A DNA stretch of 45,836 nt from Paraburkholderia sp. Ac-20340 (GTDB lineage Bacteria > Pseudomonadota > Gammaproteobacteria > Burkholderiales > Burkholderiaceae). The translations under genes and the position numbers were made by a program. Below the pieces are notes generated by a model that ran no database searches, had not been told where the DNA came from, and saw only the letters and a program-made list of their open reading frames with translations. Numbering within the stretch: position 1 is the first letter of the stretch; every line of letters starts with the position of its first letter. The DNA is taken from contig NZ_JAAGPR010000051.1 of the NCBI RefSeq assembly GCF_017104965.1, forward strand, positions 1-45,836, in the 5' to 3' direction. Positions 1 to 8,422 of the stretch are shown here, piece by piece.

Positions 1-138
1 TTCGCGCAATTGCTCGATCTGCTGAAAACGGAACGCGACCTCTCGCACGCGCCGCTGTTCCAGACCCTGTTCAATCTCGATCGCGCCGATGCCGCCACGC
101 AACTCGATCTCGACGGCCTGCGCGTGAGCGCCGGGCCG
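1..138 (+). CDS. NRPS condensation-domain fragment, truncated at both ends
   Basis: Reading from base 1, 46 codons encode a stretch typical of the C-terminal half of a non-ribosomal peptide synthetase condensation domain. The diagnostic part is RDLSHAPLFQTLFNLD, followed after a short gap by LDGLRV; the family pattern is 'eRdlshsPLFQv.F.l' then 'l.GL.v'. The similarity stops abruptly near base 139. From there the opposite strand encodes an MMPL exporter in good frame, while this frame runs on as meaningless Arg/Ala-rich sequence to a stop at 375. There is no start, adenylation domain or carrier domain in the window. The fragment is either a remnant left by recombination or a chimeric contig end. 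The domain assignment is fairly safe; the biological reality of the join is not. Confidence 0.6.
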
Positions 139-1370
139 CCTTGCAGACGCGGCAGCACGAAGCGCGTGACGAGCGCCGCCGTCACCAGGCCCGCGATCGA
201 ATACGCGCCCAGTTGCACGAGGCCGGGGAAGCCCGAAAACAGCATCGACGCGAAGCCGCACACGGAGGTCAGCACGCCCAGACGGATCGTCGGCCAGTAC
301 GCCGCGACCCAGGCGCGCAGCGAGTCTGCCGCGCGTGCGCCAGCGGGCGGGCGCGACGACTGCACGAACAGATAGATCGAGTAATCGACGGCTTCGCCCA
401 TCAGCGTCGTGCCGAAACCGAGCGTGAGCCCCTGCACCGTGCCGAACGCGAGACTCACCGCCGCGATGCCCGCCGCCACGCCCGAGAGCACCGGCAGCAG
501 CCCGAGCACCAGCGTGCGCGGCGAGCGGTAGAGCGTGAGCAGCAGCGCGACGATCAGCGCAAGGCTGAGCACGGAAATGCGTTCGACGTCGTGGCGGATC
601 GCATCGCGCGTCTGCACCGAGAACACGCCGGGGCCGCTCATGACGAGGCGGTAGCCGGGTGAGCCCGGCACCTGCGCCGCAGCCGCATCGAAGGCGTGCT
701 GGATGGCGTCGATGGCGCGGGCCTGGGCGTCGGTGTCCGAACCTGCGGCGGCGGTTTGCGCCACCAGCACGGCGCGCGAGCCGTCGCGCGAGGCCCAGAC
801 GCCGTCCTGGGTCGCGGGCTGCGCGGCGCTATCGAGCTGGCTGACGAGCGCGGCGACTTCGCCGGTCGGATCGTGCGGCAGCAGATCTTTGGCGACGAGG
901 CCCGCCGACGAACTCAGCAGATCGAGACTGTCGCCCAGCGCCGCATGCAGGCCGGCCTCGGTGAAATGCTGCGGCGTGACGGCGGGACTCAGCGCATAGC
1001 GGTGCGTGAAAACGAACTGCTGGTCGCGCGCGTCGTTGACGGCTTCGCCGTTATGCAGCGCGGCGAATTGCGGATCGGCGCGCAGTCTGGCGGCGACCTG
1101 TTTCGAGAGCTGCGCGCGCGTGGCCGGATCGCCGCCTTCGATGGCGACGAGGATCAGCTTCGAGACCACGCCGTCGCGCAACTGATCGACGAGCACGCGC
1201 TGGCTGGCGCTGGGCGCGCTCGGCAGGAAGGCGGACAGATCGGTGCTGAACGGCGTGCGCGCGATCACGGCGGCGCAGGCGAGCAGGAACAGCAGCCAGA
1301 CGGGCACAGCCCAGCGTTGCAGCGCCTGCAGGCAGCGGCGGGGCAGGCTGGGTTCGAGGGAGGGTTTCAT
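139..1370 (-). CDS. MMPL/RND-superfamily exporter of the aryl-polyene-like cluster, C-terminal half missing
   Basis: Leftward gene starting at ATG 1370, with about 410 codons before it runs into foreign sequence. An N-terminal membrane segment (residues about 21-38, WAVPVWLLFLLACAAV) is followed by a large periplasmic domain, then a block of membrane helices (VLSLALIVALLLTLY, VLGLLPVLSGVAAGIAAVSL) and the MMPL-type stretch LMGEAVDYSIYLFVQSS. Exporters of this family (COG4258) are usually near 770-800 residues, so roughly half is missing. In aryl polyene clusters this protein is thought to move lipid-linked product across the inner membrane, with the LolA-like protein encoded just upstream as partner. 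The reading frame stays open to base 1, but sequence left of about 139 is antisense to an NRPS fragment and is not exporter-like. Confidence 0.85.
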
Positions 1371-1446
1371 GCGGATCGGGCAGGCTGGTTGAGGCGGGGT
1401 GCGGGCGCGGGGCTCGGTTGGCGCTGGGTTGTCGCCAGATTGGCGC

Positions 1447-2103
1447 TCAATTCGATGACGACGCCGACGCCGACGCCGCGAGCGGGCGCAGACGCATCAC
1501 CGAATGATCGCCGCCCGCCTGCTGGATCGCTACGCTGCGCAGCATATCGCGCGTGCCTTCGAGCGTGATTGCGCTAACGGTTTTGCGCATCTGCGAATCG
1601 CGCGGCGTGAGCGTGAGCGTCCAGTCGTCGCCGTTGCCGGTAAGCGCGACCTGGTAGGTCTGCTCCAGCGCGAAGCGGTTGCCCGTGAGCGTCGCGCGGA
1701 TGCTCTCGATAAACGCGCCCAGTTCCGGGTAGCGGGCGAGCGCGAGCGTGTACTTGTGGTTGTTGCGATCGACGGTGAGCATGTCGCCGTCCACGACCAG
1801 ATGCTCGGGTTTGGGCGCGAGCGTGTTCTTTTCGAGGTGGTCGGGCGCGACGAAGGAGAGTTCGCCGGACGATTCGACCGGTTGCGTCGCGATTGCGAGG
1901 TACTTGGTTTCGGTGAACGCGGCGCGGCCCGACTTGTGCTGCGCGAGCGTGGACATCAGGCGGTCGAGCGTCCAGCCTGCATCGGGTGCCGAGGCAGCCG
2001 ACGCAGCAGGCGACGCCGCTTGAGCGAGGCTCGCGCCCATCAGCACACACACGGCGAGCGCGCGTGTGACGTTGCGCAGCGTAGGAAAGCGAAGGGCGCT
2101 CAT
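1447..2103 (-). CDS. LolA-like periplasmic lipoprotein-carrier protein
   Basis: 218 residues. A cleavable signal peptide is visible: basic start, hydrophobic ALAVCVLMGASL, then AQA before ASP. The mature part resembles the LolA/LolB-like proteins found in aryl polyene clusters: a helix (TLDRLMSTLAQHKSGRAAFTE), then beta-rich segments including GELSFVAPDHLEKNTLAPKPE and VDGDMLTVDRNNHKYTL. This is the half-barrel that binds acyl chains. It probably carries lipidated cluster product through the periplasm between the MMPL exporter and the outer membrane. Its ATG overlaps the stop of the acyltransferase gene by four bases (ATGA), indicating translational coupling. The Ala/Ser-rich C-terminus (SASASSSN) looks like a disordered tail. 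The exporter starts 76 bp downstream. Confidence 0.8.
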   Translation of the reverse strand: MSALRFPTLRNVTRALAVCVLMGASLAQAASPAASAASAPDAGWTLDRLMSTLAQHKSGRAAFTETKYLAIATQPVESSGELSFVAPDHLEKNTLAPKPEHLVVDGDMLTVDRNNHKYTLALARYPELGAFIESIRATLTGNRFALEQTYQVALTGNGDDWTLTLTPRDSQMRKTVSAITLEGTRDMLRSVAIQQAGGDHSVMRLRPLAASASASSSN

Positions 2104-3332
2104 GCGTCGGAAGTCTCCCGGGTGGCGAGGCTGGCGGTCTTGTCGCGGCGCGCCGGTGCGCGGGTCTGCGCGTGGGCGGCCGCGCCGACCGCACCGCCGG
2201 CCCGATTGGCGCTACTGGCCGCAAACGCGTTCTGCGCGAGCCGTGCGGCCAGCGCCGCGCTCTTTGCCTTGGCTTCCGCGCTTTGGGCGCTGGGCTGCGT
2301 CTGTTCCGCCGACGCGTCCTGCGGCTTCTGCGCCGTCTGCCAGAAGTCGAAGTAGTTGAACCAGTTATACGGCGCGCTGCGGCAATAGCGGTCGAGCAGC
2401 GCGACGTAGCGCACCAGCGCCGCGTCGATGGCCGCCTGACGTTGCTCGCGCGGGATGTCGGTGAAATCGGCGAGCTTTTCGAAGTGCACGTCGTAACGAT
2501 TGCCGCCGCGATACAGGCCCGTCATGAAGATCACCGGACGCTTGAGCATCGCGGCCATATAGAGCGGCCCGAGCGGAAACGCGGCGGGCTCGCCGAGAAA
2601 GGCCATGCGGCGCAGCGCGGCGGTGTCGTCGGCGAGCAGGGTGCGGTCGGCGAGCATGCCGACCATGCAGTTTTCGTCGAGCCGCCGGTTCACGCGCAGC
2701 ATCGAATCGACCTGGCCGAGGCTGATCACCTCCGGTTGCGCGGCCGGGTTGACGGCGGCGAGCGTCGCGTTGATCTTGCGCGCGTTTTCTTCGTACATCG
2801 TCACGACCACGCGCAAGTCGGGCTTGGTGCGGCCGAGCGCGCGCACCACTTCGAAGCTGCCCAGATGTGCGCCCATCAGGAACGCGCCGCGCCCGCTGGC
2901 GAGTGCTTCGTCCACCAGCGTATGACCTTTGGGACGGATGTCGAACAGGTCGAAGCGCTGGTTCATCAGGTAGATGCGGTCGTGGATCGTCACCGCGAAG
3001 GTGAAGACGTGGCGGTACAGATCGAGCCAGTTGGCCGGACGGCCGAGCACGCGGCGCAGATAGTCGCGCGACGCGGCGCGTGCGCGCGGCGAGAACAGCA
3101 CGAAATACGCGGCGGTGAGATGCACGAGCGTGCGCGCGACGCGGCGGCCCAGACGCAGCGAAATCCACGTCATGGCGCGCAGCAGCAGCGCGTTGCCGCG
3201 CTCCTCGCGCTGGGCCCAGTCGGTGCGGGTGCCCGCGTGGCTGCTGGTGCGGTTATCGGCGCCGCTTTCTGCGCGGTTTTCTGCGCAAGCGCCCGGGTCG
3301 TTGCTAGCGGTGCGTCGAGTGTTCTGGGTCAT
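2100..3332 (-). CDS. LpxL/HtrB-like lysophospholipid acyltransferase
   Basis: 410 residues. The core (about 60-330) matches the lipid A lauroyl-acyltransferase-like family: an N-terminal membrane-associated segment (ISLRLGRRVARTLVHLTAAY), then GAHLGSFEVVRAL carrying the HX4E catalytic motif, and later GMLADRTLL and FLGEPAAFPLGP. Family members transfer an acyl group from acyl-ACP to a lipid acceptor at the inner membrane. In aryl polyene clusters this enzyme is proposed to attach the polyene chain to its lipid anchor. The first 45 or so residues and the last 75 are low-complexity, polar or Ala-rich, and unlike the core. It overlaps the upstream AMP-ligase stop by ATGA at 3329-3332 and the downstream LolA gene by ATGA at 2100-2103, so it sits in the middle of a tightly coupled operon. 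Confidence 0.82.
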   Translation of the reverse strand: MTQNTRRTASNDPGACAENRAESGADNRTSSHAGTRTDWAQREERGNALLLRAMTWISLRLGRRVARTLVHLTAAYFVLFSPRARAASRDYLRRVLGRPANWLDLYRHVFTFAVTIHDRIYLMNQRFDLFDIRPKGHTLVDEALASGRGAFLMGAHLGSFEVVRALGRTKPDLRVVVTMYEENARKINATLAAVNPAAQPEVISLGQVDSMLRVNRRLDENCMVGMLADRTLLADDTAALRRMAFLGEPAAFPLGPLYMAAMLKRPVIFMTGLYRGGNRYDVHFEKLADFTDIPREQRQAAIDAALVRYVALLDRYCRSAPYNWFNYFDFWQTAQKPQDASAEQTQPSAQSAEAKAKSAALAARLAQNAFAASSANRAGGAVGAAAHAQTRAPARRDKTASLATRETSDA

Positions 3333-5215
3333 GGCTGCGGCCCTTCCTGCGTGGTTGTCGCGCTAGTCTTTACGTTTTGCATGGCGCTGGCGGCGGCCGA
3401 GAGCGTACCGCTCGCGACAGCGCGCGCGCCGGCGCGCACGGTGAAGCGGATCGCGCCGCTCGCCTGGGTGTCGAACTCGACCTCGAGCGCGTCGCCGGGC
3501 GCGGCGGGGCTCAGGAACTTCGCCGCGCTCAGACGCCAGGTGTCGAACGGACGATCGAGCGCCGCACCGATCGCGTCGATGGCGTGATCGAGCAGCACGA
3601 CGCCCGGCACGATCGGATGGCCCGGGAAATGTCCGGGCAGCGCGGGGTGATCGGCGGCAATCGTGAAATTCAGGGCGGGTTTTACGGCGGCTTCTGCGTC
3701 GATCTGTGCGTCGGGCTGTGTGCCATTTCGGCCCCCGCCGCGCGTATGTCGCGCGACCAGCGCCGCGAGGACGTCGTGCGGGAGCTTGCCGGTTTCGTTG
3801 CGCGGCAGTGCATCGACGAAGATCAGCGGACGCGGCATGAACGCCGCGTCGATGCGCTCGCGTAGCGCGCGTTGCAGACGCGCGGCGTCCAGCGCGGGCG
3901 CGACCACCAGCGCCACAAGGCGCGTGACCGGCTCCGCGGCGGGCGTGGCGCGAGCGCCTTCGTCGGGCATGAAAAACACGCCGTCCGTCACGCCGTCGAT
4001 CGCGTTGAGTTGATGATTCAGATACGCCAGCGACGTGCGCTTGCCCGCGATATTGATCAGATCCGCCTTGCGGCCGTGCAGCAGGAAACGATGCGTATCG
4101 AGCAGTTCGAGCGCGTCGCCCATCGGCACCGGCGTTTCGATGTGGCCGCCGGACGCCCACACGCTCGGGCCGTCGTCCTGCGCGGCGCTGGCATCGTCGC
4201 GCGCTTCGAGGCGGATGGCGTCGTAGAGCGTCCACGTCGCGCCCTGCGCCGTGCGGCGCGTGGCGATCTGGCCGGTTTCCGTGCTGCCGTAGATCTCGAC
4301 GAGCGGCGCGTGCAGGCGCGCTTCGGCATCGCTGGCGAGCTTTGCCGCGAGCGGCGCGGTGGCGCTGAGCACGAGTGCGGCGTCGGGCACGGCGGCGTCG
4401 CTGGCGAGCAGCGCGCGCAGATGGATCGGCGAAGTCACCAGCACGCGCGGCTGCGGGATGGCGGCCAGTTCGCTGCGGATGTCCTCGGGATAGAACGGCT
4501 GGCGGTTGCTGAACGCGAGTCCCGCGATCAGCGGCAGCAGCACCGTCGTTTCGAAGCCGTACATATGCTGCGCCGGCACGGTGCCGATGATCGTCGGCGT
4601 GGCGCCGGTGTGATCGGCGAGACCTGGTGCGGCGAGACCCAGGCGCACGGCCGAAGCCTTCATGGCGCCGACGAGAAAGCCCCAGGTCTTGCGATGCGGC
4701 ACCGGCGTGCCGGTCGAACCGGACGTGAAAACGTAGGCCATCACGCGTTCGGCGTCGATCTGCGGGACGTCGAAGGGCGCATGAGCCGGGTCGGCGTAAT
4801 CCGCGGAATCTGCCGCTTGCGGGGCCGCCGGATAGCGCACTTGCGGCAGATCGATGCTGCAGTGGGGCGCGTCGTAGAGGCAGAACGCATCGGGGGCGAA
4901 CGATGCGATCTGGCGCACCATTTCCGGCGTGAGCGTCGAAGGCAGCAGGCTGATGCGGCCCGACACCAGCGCCGCGCACAGACTCACCGCGAAACGGTAA
5001 CGGTCGCGGCAAACGTTGAGCACGTGCGTGCCCGGCGGCAGCGCAGCCGCAACTCGCGCGACTTCGGCGAGGAACGCGCGCACCGTGACCGGCGAGCCGT
5101 CGCGCCAGGCGATGACCTGACGGGGCGAGGTGTGAGAAACCAGCGGATGAGTCTGCATAAATCGGTTGATACGAAAACAGGGACCAGCGATACGACGTGC
5201 CGGTCGATCATTCAT
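3329..5215 (-). CDS. AMP-ligase (acyl-CoA synthetase-like) fused to a FabA/FabZ-like hotdog dehydratase
   Basis: 628 residues in two parts. Residues about 30-480 are an ANL-family adenylating enzyme: P-loop VFTSGSTGTPVPHRK, A5-type YGSTETG, GRKADLINIAGKR hinge region, and the catalytic-lysine region LPRNETGKLPHDVL. Residues about 515-628 are a hotdog dehydratase with the FabZ signature HPALPGHFPGHPIVPGV (catalytic His in GHFPG). The FabZ Glu position is occupied by Asp (LLDHAID), as in FabA. In Escherichia coli aryl polyene clusters these functions are two adjacent proteins, ApeH and ApeI; here they are joined. The ligase would activate the aryl starter acid and the dehydratase would act during chain extension. 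An alternative start is ATG 5158, which removes 19 non-conserved residues; no strong ribosome site decides between them. Confidence 0.82.
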   Translation of the reverse strand: MNDRPARRIAGPCFRINRFMQTHPLVSHTSPRQVIAWRDGSPVTVRAFLAEVARVAAALPPGTHVLNVCRDRYRFAVSLCAALVSGRISLLPSTLTPEMVRQIASFAPDAFCLYDAPHCSIDLPQVRYPAAPQAADSADYADPAHAPFDVPQIDAERVMAYVFTSGSTGTPVPHRKTWGFLVGAMKASAVRLGLAAPGLADHTGATPTIIGTVPAQHMYGFETTVLLPLIAGLAFSNRQPFYPEDIRSELAAIPQPRVLVTSPIHLRALLASDAAVPDAALVLSATAPLAAKLASDAEARLHAPLVEIYGSTETGQIATRRTAQGATWTLYDAIRLEARDDASAAQDDGPSVWASGGHIETPVPMGDALELLDTHRFLLHGRKADLINIAGKRTSLAYLNHQLNAIDGVTDGVFFMPDEGARATPAAEPVTRLVALVVAPALDAARLQRALRERIDAAFMPRPLIFVDALPRNETGKLPHDVLAALVARHTRGGGRNGTQPDAQIDAEAAVKPALNFTIAADHPALPGHFPGHPIVPGVVLLDHAIDAIGAALDRPFDTWRLSAAKFLSPAAPGDALEVEFDTQASGAIRFTVRAGARAVASGTLSAAASAMQNVKTSATTTQEGPQP

Positions 5216-5239
5216 TCAGTGCGCGTGCGGACCTTCAGT

Positions 5240-5908
5240 TCACGTTCGGCCCGCGTTCGCCGCGCCGGACGACGCCCGGTAAGCGCGCACCGATTCCATC
5301 ATGCCCGCGCGCCGTTCGCCCGGCAGCGCGAAACGCCGGCACGCATGCTCGGCGACGAACATCACGCCCACCAGCGGCAGCGCCAGATAATTCGCGAAGG
5401 TCGCCCAGTCGACGATCGGCGCGAAGGCAAACATCAGCGTCGATACCGCGGCGGTCGCGACAAAAAACAGCGTCCATGCAAGCGTGATCTGCCGCGTGTA
5501 GCGCGCAATCGCCGGTGCGAGCGCGCTGCCGTCCCGGGTATGCAACATCGACGCGAACTGCGTGCACAACGGCGTGCGTCCGGCAGCCAGCGTGCGCCCG
5601 AACAGCAGCGCCATGCCCAGATTGAAGCTCGCGTGTTCGATGTACAGGCCCCATTCAAACTGCTGAGCAAGCGGCGTGCGCGCTCCCCAGAGCGCGCACG
5701 CGCCCGCCACCCAGAGCGGCAGGAGCCACGCCCGGCGCGGCGATTTCGCGGCTGCGCCCAGCGCGAGCAACAGCGGCGGAATCAAGGCCATCGCGAGCCC
5801 CAGACCCTGTTCGCCAGGCGTGGCGACCGCATGATGCGCGAGCACCTGATACGCGATCACCGCCGCGATGCCCAGCCCCGTGCGCACCACTGCGCCGCCC
5901 GCGCTCAT
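5240..5908 (-). CDS. COG4648-type integral membrane protein of aryl-polyene clusters
   Basis: 222 residues, almost entirely hydrophobic, with about six membrane segments (for example GLGIAAVIAYQVLAHHAV, LGLAMALIPPLLLALGAA, ITLAWTLFFVATAAVSTLMF, FANYLALPLVGVMFV). It belongs to the predicted membrane proteins (COG4648) that recur in aryl polyene and related clusters and whose biochemical role is unknown. It is the first gene of the leftward operon. Its stop is only 24 bp from the first possible ATG of the AMP-ligase gene. The context suggests a job in assembling or exporting the lipid at the inner membrane, but nothing in the sequence shows a catalytic site. The C-terminus (residues about 193-222) is hydrophilic and basic. 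Confidence 0.7.
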   Translation of the reverse strand: MSAGGAVVRTGLGIAAVIAYQVLAHHAVATPGEQGLGLAMALIPPLLLALGAAAKSPRRAWLLPLWVAGACALWGARTPLAQQFEWGLYIEHASFNLGMALLFGRTLAAGRTPLCTQFASMLHTRDGSALAPAIARYTRQITLAWTLFFVATAAVSTLMFAFAPIVDWATFANYLALPLVGVMFVAEHACRRFALPGERRAGMMESVRAYRASSGAANAGRT

Positions 5909-6486
5909 TGCGCGGCTCCTGCACGCACGCCCTCGCGCACTGCATGGCAGGCCGGGGCATGACGCGCGGAACAGGCAAAACGGGCGCGAACGGGCGGGCG
6001 GAGCATGATCGTCGGGAGTCCTGGTCTATGGTGGCTGCGGGAGTTTTCAGTTCGCTTACGAGATAGCGGCTTCGCTCACGAACTCAGTTATGTCATATCA
6101 ATCTGCGGCCCATAATTCGGGGCAGGCGTATTTTAAGATGCCCGGCCGGCTTCCTCGGTAAGCCTTCTGGGCGCTTTGTAACCGTTTGTATGACACCGCG
6201 CAGGCGCCGGCAATCGCCGCAGCGAGGTCGGCCCACCGCCCTTCAGGCGCGACGCGACTTTGCGTGCTCAAAGCCACACGGCCTGTGCCCGACCCTCTGT
6301 AACCTTTCGGAAGGCCTCCCCGTATACGCCCCGATACCCTTCGTCTAGAATCCGCGTAACTTTTACCAAACGAACCCTAAAATCAGGGGCTGGCGCCGGG
6401 AGCCGGACTATAACCGATGGCGGCTGCCGCTCGTGAGCATTCCGAGCCGTTGCGCGCCCCTCATCTCACGCTTCTCACGCACGCAC
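5909..6486. other. Divergent intergenic region of the aryl-polyene-like cluster
   Basis: About 580 bp separate the leftward operon (start 5908) from the acyl-carrier-protein gene (start 6487). It must hold the promoters for both directions. I see no convincing gene here. AT-richer patches at about 6085-6140 and 6340-6385 are the likeliest promoter positions, but no -35/-10 pair stands out enough to call. No strong hairpin or long repeat was found. Confidence 0.4.
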
Positions 6487-6747
6487 ATGAACCCACTGGA
6501 ACACGAACTCGCGACGTTGATCGTCGGTGAACTGAATCTCGAAGACATCGCGATCGCGGATGTCACGGCCGAGACCCCGCTCTATGGCGAAGGCTTTGGG
6601 CTCGATTCCATCGATATTCTGGAAATCGCGCTGCTGATCTCGAAGAAGTACGGTTTCGAGCTGCGTTCGGACAATCCGGATAACGAAAAAATCTACGCGA
6701 CGCTGGGCGCCTTGTCGGCCTACGTCGAGGCGCATCGCACGCGCTGA
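6487..6747 (+). CDS. Acyl carrier protein
   Basis: 86 residues from ATG 6487 (MNPLEHELATLI). The phosphopantetheine attachment motif is GLDSIDILE, with the modified serine at residue 41, and the four-helix ACP pattern (ELNLEDI, TPLYGEGFGLDS, ALLISKKYG, TLGALSAYVE) is complete. It would carry the growing polyene as a thioester for the reductase encoded just downstream and for the dehydratase domain encoded in the opposite operon. An upstream in-frame GTG at 6433 would add 18 residues with no ACP character, so 6487 is preferred. This is the first gene of the rightward set; the FabG-like gene follows after 48 bp. Ketosynthases and other cluster genes are not in the window and may lie left of the truncated edge. 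Confidence 0.88.
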   Translation: MNPLEHELATLIVGELNLEDIAIADVTAETPLYGEGFGLDSIDILEIALLISKKYGFELRSDNPDNEKIYATLGALSAYVEAHRTR

Positions 6748-6795
6748 GCGGCGCTTGCGCTGCCGTCGCGCCGCCATCGCATAACGGGGACTGAC

Positions 6796-7542
6796 ATGCA
6801 CAAGGACAAGCCGAGAGATAAGCCCATGCGGGCGCTCGTGACCGGCGGCAGCGGCTCGATCGGTCAGGCCATCTGCGCCGCGCTGGCCGAAGCCGGCCAT
6901 GAAGTCTGGGTGCACGCGAACCGGCGTCTGGACGATGCGCAGGCCGTCGCGCAACGTATCGTCGATGCAGGCGGTCAGGCCCAGGCGATTGCCTTCGACG
7001 TGACCGACGCCGACGCCGCCCAGGCCGCGCTCGAACGGTTGATCGAAGACGCGCCCGTGCAGATTCTCGTCAACAACGCCGGCATTCACGACGATGCACC
7101 GCTCGCGGGCATGTCGCGCGAGCAGTGGCGCCGGGTGATCGACGTATCGCTCAACGGCTTCTTCAACGTCACGCAGCCGCTGATGTTGCCGATGATCCGC
7201 ACGCGTCGCGGGCGCATCGTCAATATCGCCTCGCTGGCGGGTGTGATGGGCAATCGCGGTCAGGTCAACTATTCGGCGGCCAAGGCCGGCCTGATTGGCG
7301 CGACCCGGGCGCTGTCGCTCGAAGTCGCATCGCGCGGCATCACCGTCAATGCGATCGCGCCGGGCATCATCGCTTCGCCGATGGCCGAGGACGCTTTTCC
7401 CGCCGAGCGCATCAAGCAACTGGTGCCCGCGCAGCGCGCCGGTCAGCCCGAGGAAGTGGCCGGCATGGTCGCCTATCTCGTGTCCGATGCCGCCGCCTAT
7501 GTGACCGGGCAGGTGCTGTCGATCAACGGCGGGCTGGCCTGA
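6796..7542 (+). CDS. FabG-like 3-oxoacyl-ACP reductase (short-chain dehydrogenase)
   Basis: 248 residues. The classical SDR motifs are all present: TGGSGSIG nucleotide-binding loop at residues 16-23, LVNNAGI, and the catalytic triad Ser146, Tyr159 and Lys163 (VNYSAAKAG), followed by the PGII segment. It would reduce the 3-keto group of ACP-bound intermediates using NADPH, corresponding to the ketoreductase of aryl polyene clusters (ApeQ-type). A GGGGA ribosome site lies just before ATG 6796. An internal ATG at 6826 (MRALVTGG) is also possible, since the first ten residues are charged and non-conserved. It lies between the ACP gene and the glycosyltransferase gene in the same direction. Confidence 0.88.
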   Translation: MHKDKPRDKPMRALVTGGSGSIGQAICAALAEAGHEVWVHANRRLDDAQAVAQRIVDAGGQAQAIAFDVTDADAAQAALERLIEDAPVQILVNNAGIHDDAPLAGMSREQWRRVIDVSLNGFFNVTQPLMLPMIRTRRGRIVNIASLAGVMGNRGQVNYSAAKAGLIGATRALSLEVASRGITVNAIAPGIIASPMAEDAFPAERIKQLVPAQRAGQPEEVAGMVAYLVSDAAAYVTGQVLSINGGLA

Positions 7543-7650
7543 GTCCGGACGTCGTTAGCCCCTTTAGCCGATCGCCGCTTCAACCCGATCCCGAACCCGC
7601 GGGCATCTGTCTTCGCCGGGTCATTCAACTTTGTCAGTATTGCGTTCGCC

Positions 7651-8415
7651 ATGTCCACGCCAGCCGCTTCCACCAGCCATCTTGTCCTGATCCCGAGCTA
7701 CAACCCGGGCGTCAAGGTCGATGAAACCGTGCGCGCCGCGCGTGCGCAATGGAACCCGGTCTGGGTGGTCGTGGACGGCAGCACCGACGGCAGCGCCGAG
7801 CGCCTTCAGGCGATGGCGGCCGGCGATCCCGGCCTGCACGTGATCGTGCTGCCCGCCAATCGCGGCAAGGGCGGGGCGGTGCTCGCGGGCATGGAAGCCG
7901 CCGCGGCGCAAGGCTTCACGCACGTGCTCACGATGGACTCGGACGGCCAGCATCCCGCCGATCTGATTCCGCGCTTCATGGCCGCCTCGCAAGCCGATCG
8001 CGCAGCGATGGTGCTGGGCCGCCCCAAATTCGACGCAAGCGCGCCGCAACTGCGCGTGCAGGGCCGTCGGCTCTCGAACATGCTCGCCGACTTCGAAACG
8101 CTGTGGGCCGGTATCGGCGATTCGCTGTATGGCTTCCGTGTCTATCCGATCGCGCCGCTCATGACCATCATGCGCAGCCATGCATGGATGCGCCGTTTCG
8201 ACTTCGATCCCGAAGCCGCCGTGCGCCTGTGCTGGGCCGGCGTGCGGCCGATCCAGATCGAAGCGCCCGTGCGTTACTTCAGCGCGCACGAAGGCGGCGT
8301 CTCGCACTTCAATTACGCGCGCGACAATCTGCTGCTTTCGTGGATGCATCTGCGGCTCGTGGCCGGATTCGGCGTGCGCCTGCCGTTCATGGTGGCGAAG
8401 AAAGTGCTGCGCTAA
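7651..8415 (+). CDS. Family 2 glycosyltransferase
   Basis: 254 residues with the GT-A fold of family 2. The start LVLIPSYNPG is the nucleotide-sugar-binding strand, VVVDGSTDGS is the characteristic acidic loop, NRGKGGAVLAGM follows, and the metal-binding DxD is D96-S97-D98 in MDSDGQHPADL. No C-terminal membrane helices are present, so it is a short, dolichol-phosphate-mannose-synthase-like enzyme of the kind found in aryl polyene clusters. It would glycosylate the lipid anchor or a cluster intermediate; donor and acceptor cannot be read from sequence. It lies 108 bp after the reductase gene in the same direction and converges on cobA, whose stop is only 7 bp away. Confidence 0.82.
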   Translation: MSTPAASTSHLVLIPSYNPGVKVDETVRAARAQWNPVWVVVDGSTDGSAERLQAMAAGDPGLHVIVLPANRGKGGAVLAGMEAAAAQGFTHVLTMDSDGQHPADLIPRFMAASQADRAAMVLGRPKFDASAPQLRVQGRRLSNMLADFETLWAGIGDSLYGFRVYPIAPLMTIMRSHAWMRRFDFDPEAAVRLCWAGVRPIQIEAPVRYFSAHEGGVSHFNYARDNLLLSWMHLRLVAGFGVRLPFMVAKKVLR

Positions 8416-8422
8416 TCGCGCT

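Noticed and set aside
141..1568. Plus-strand frames opposite the exporter and the LolA-like gene
   Set aside because: The minus strand encodes clear MMPL and LolA-like proteins here; the plus frames are shadows.
3872..5962. A 696-codon plus-strand frame opposite the AMP-ligase gene
   Set aside because: Arg/His-rich shadow without domain similarity; the minus-strand operon is compact and coherent.
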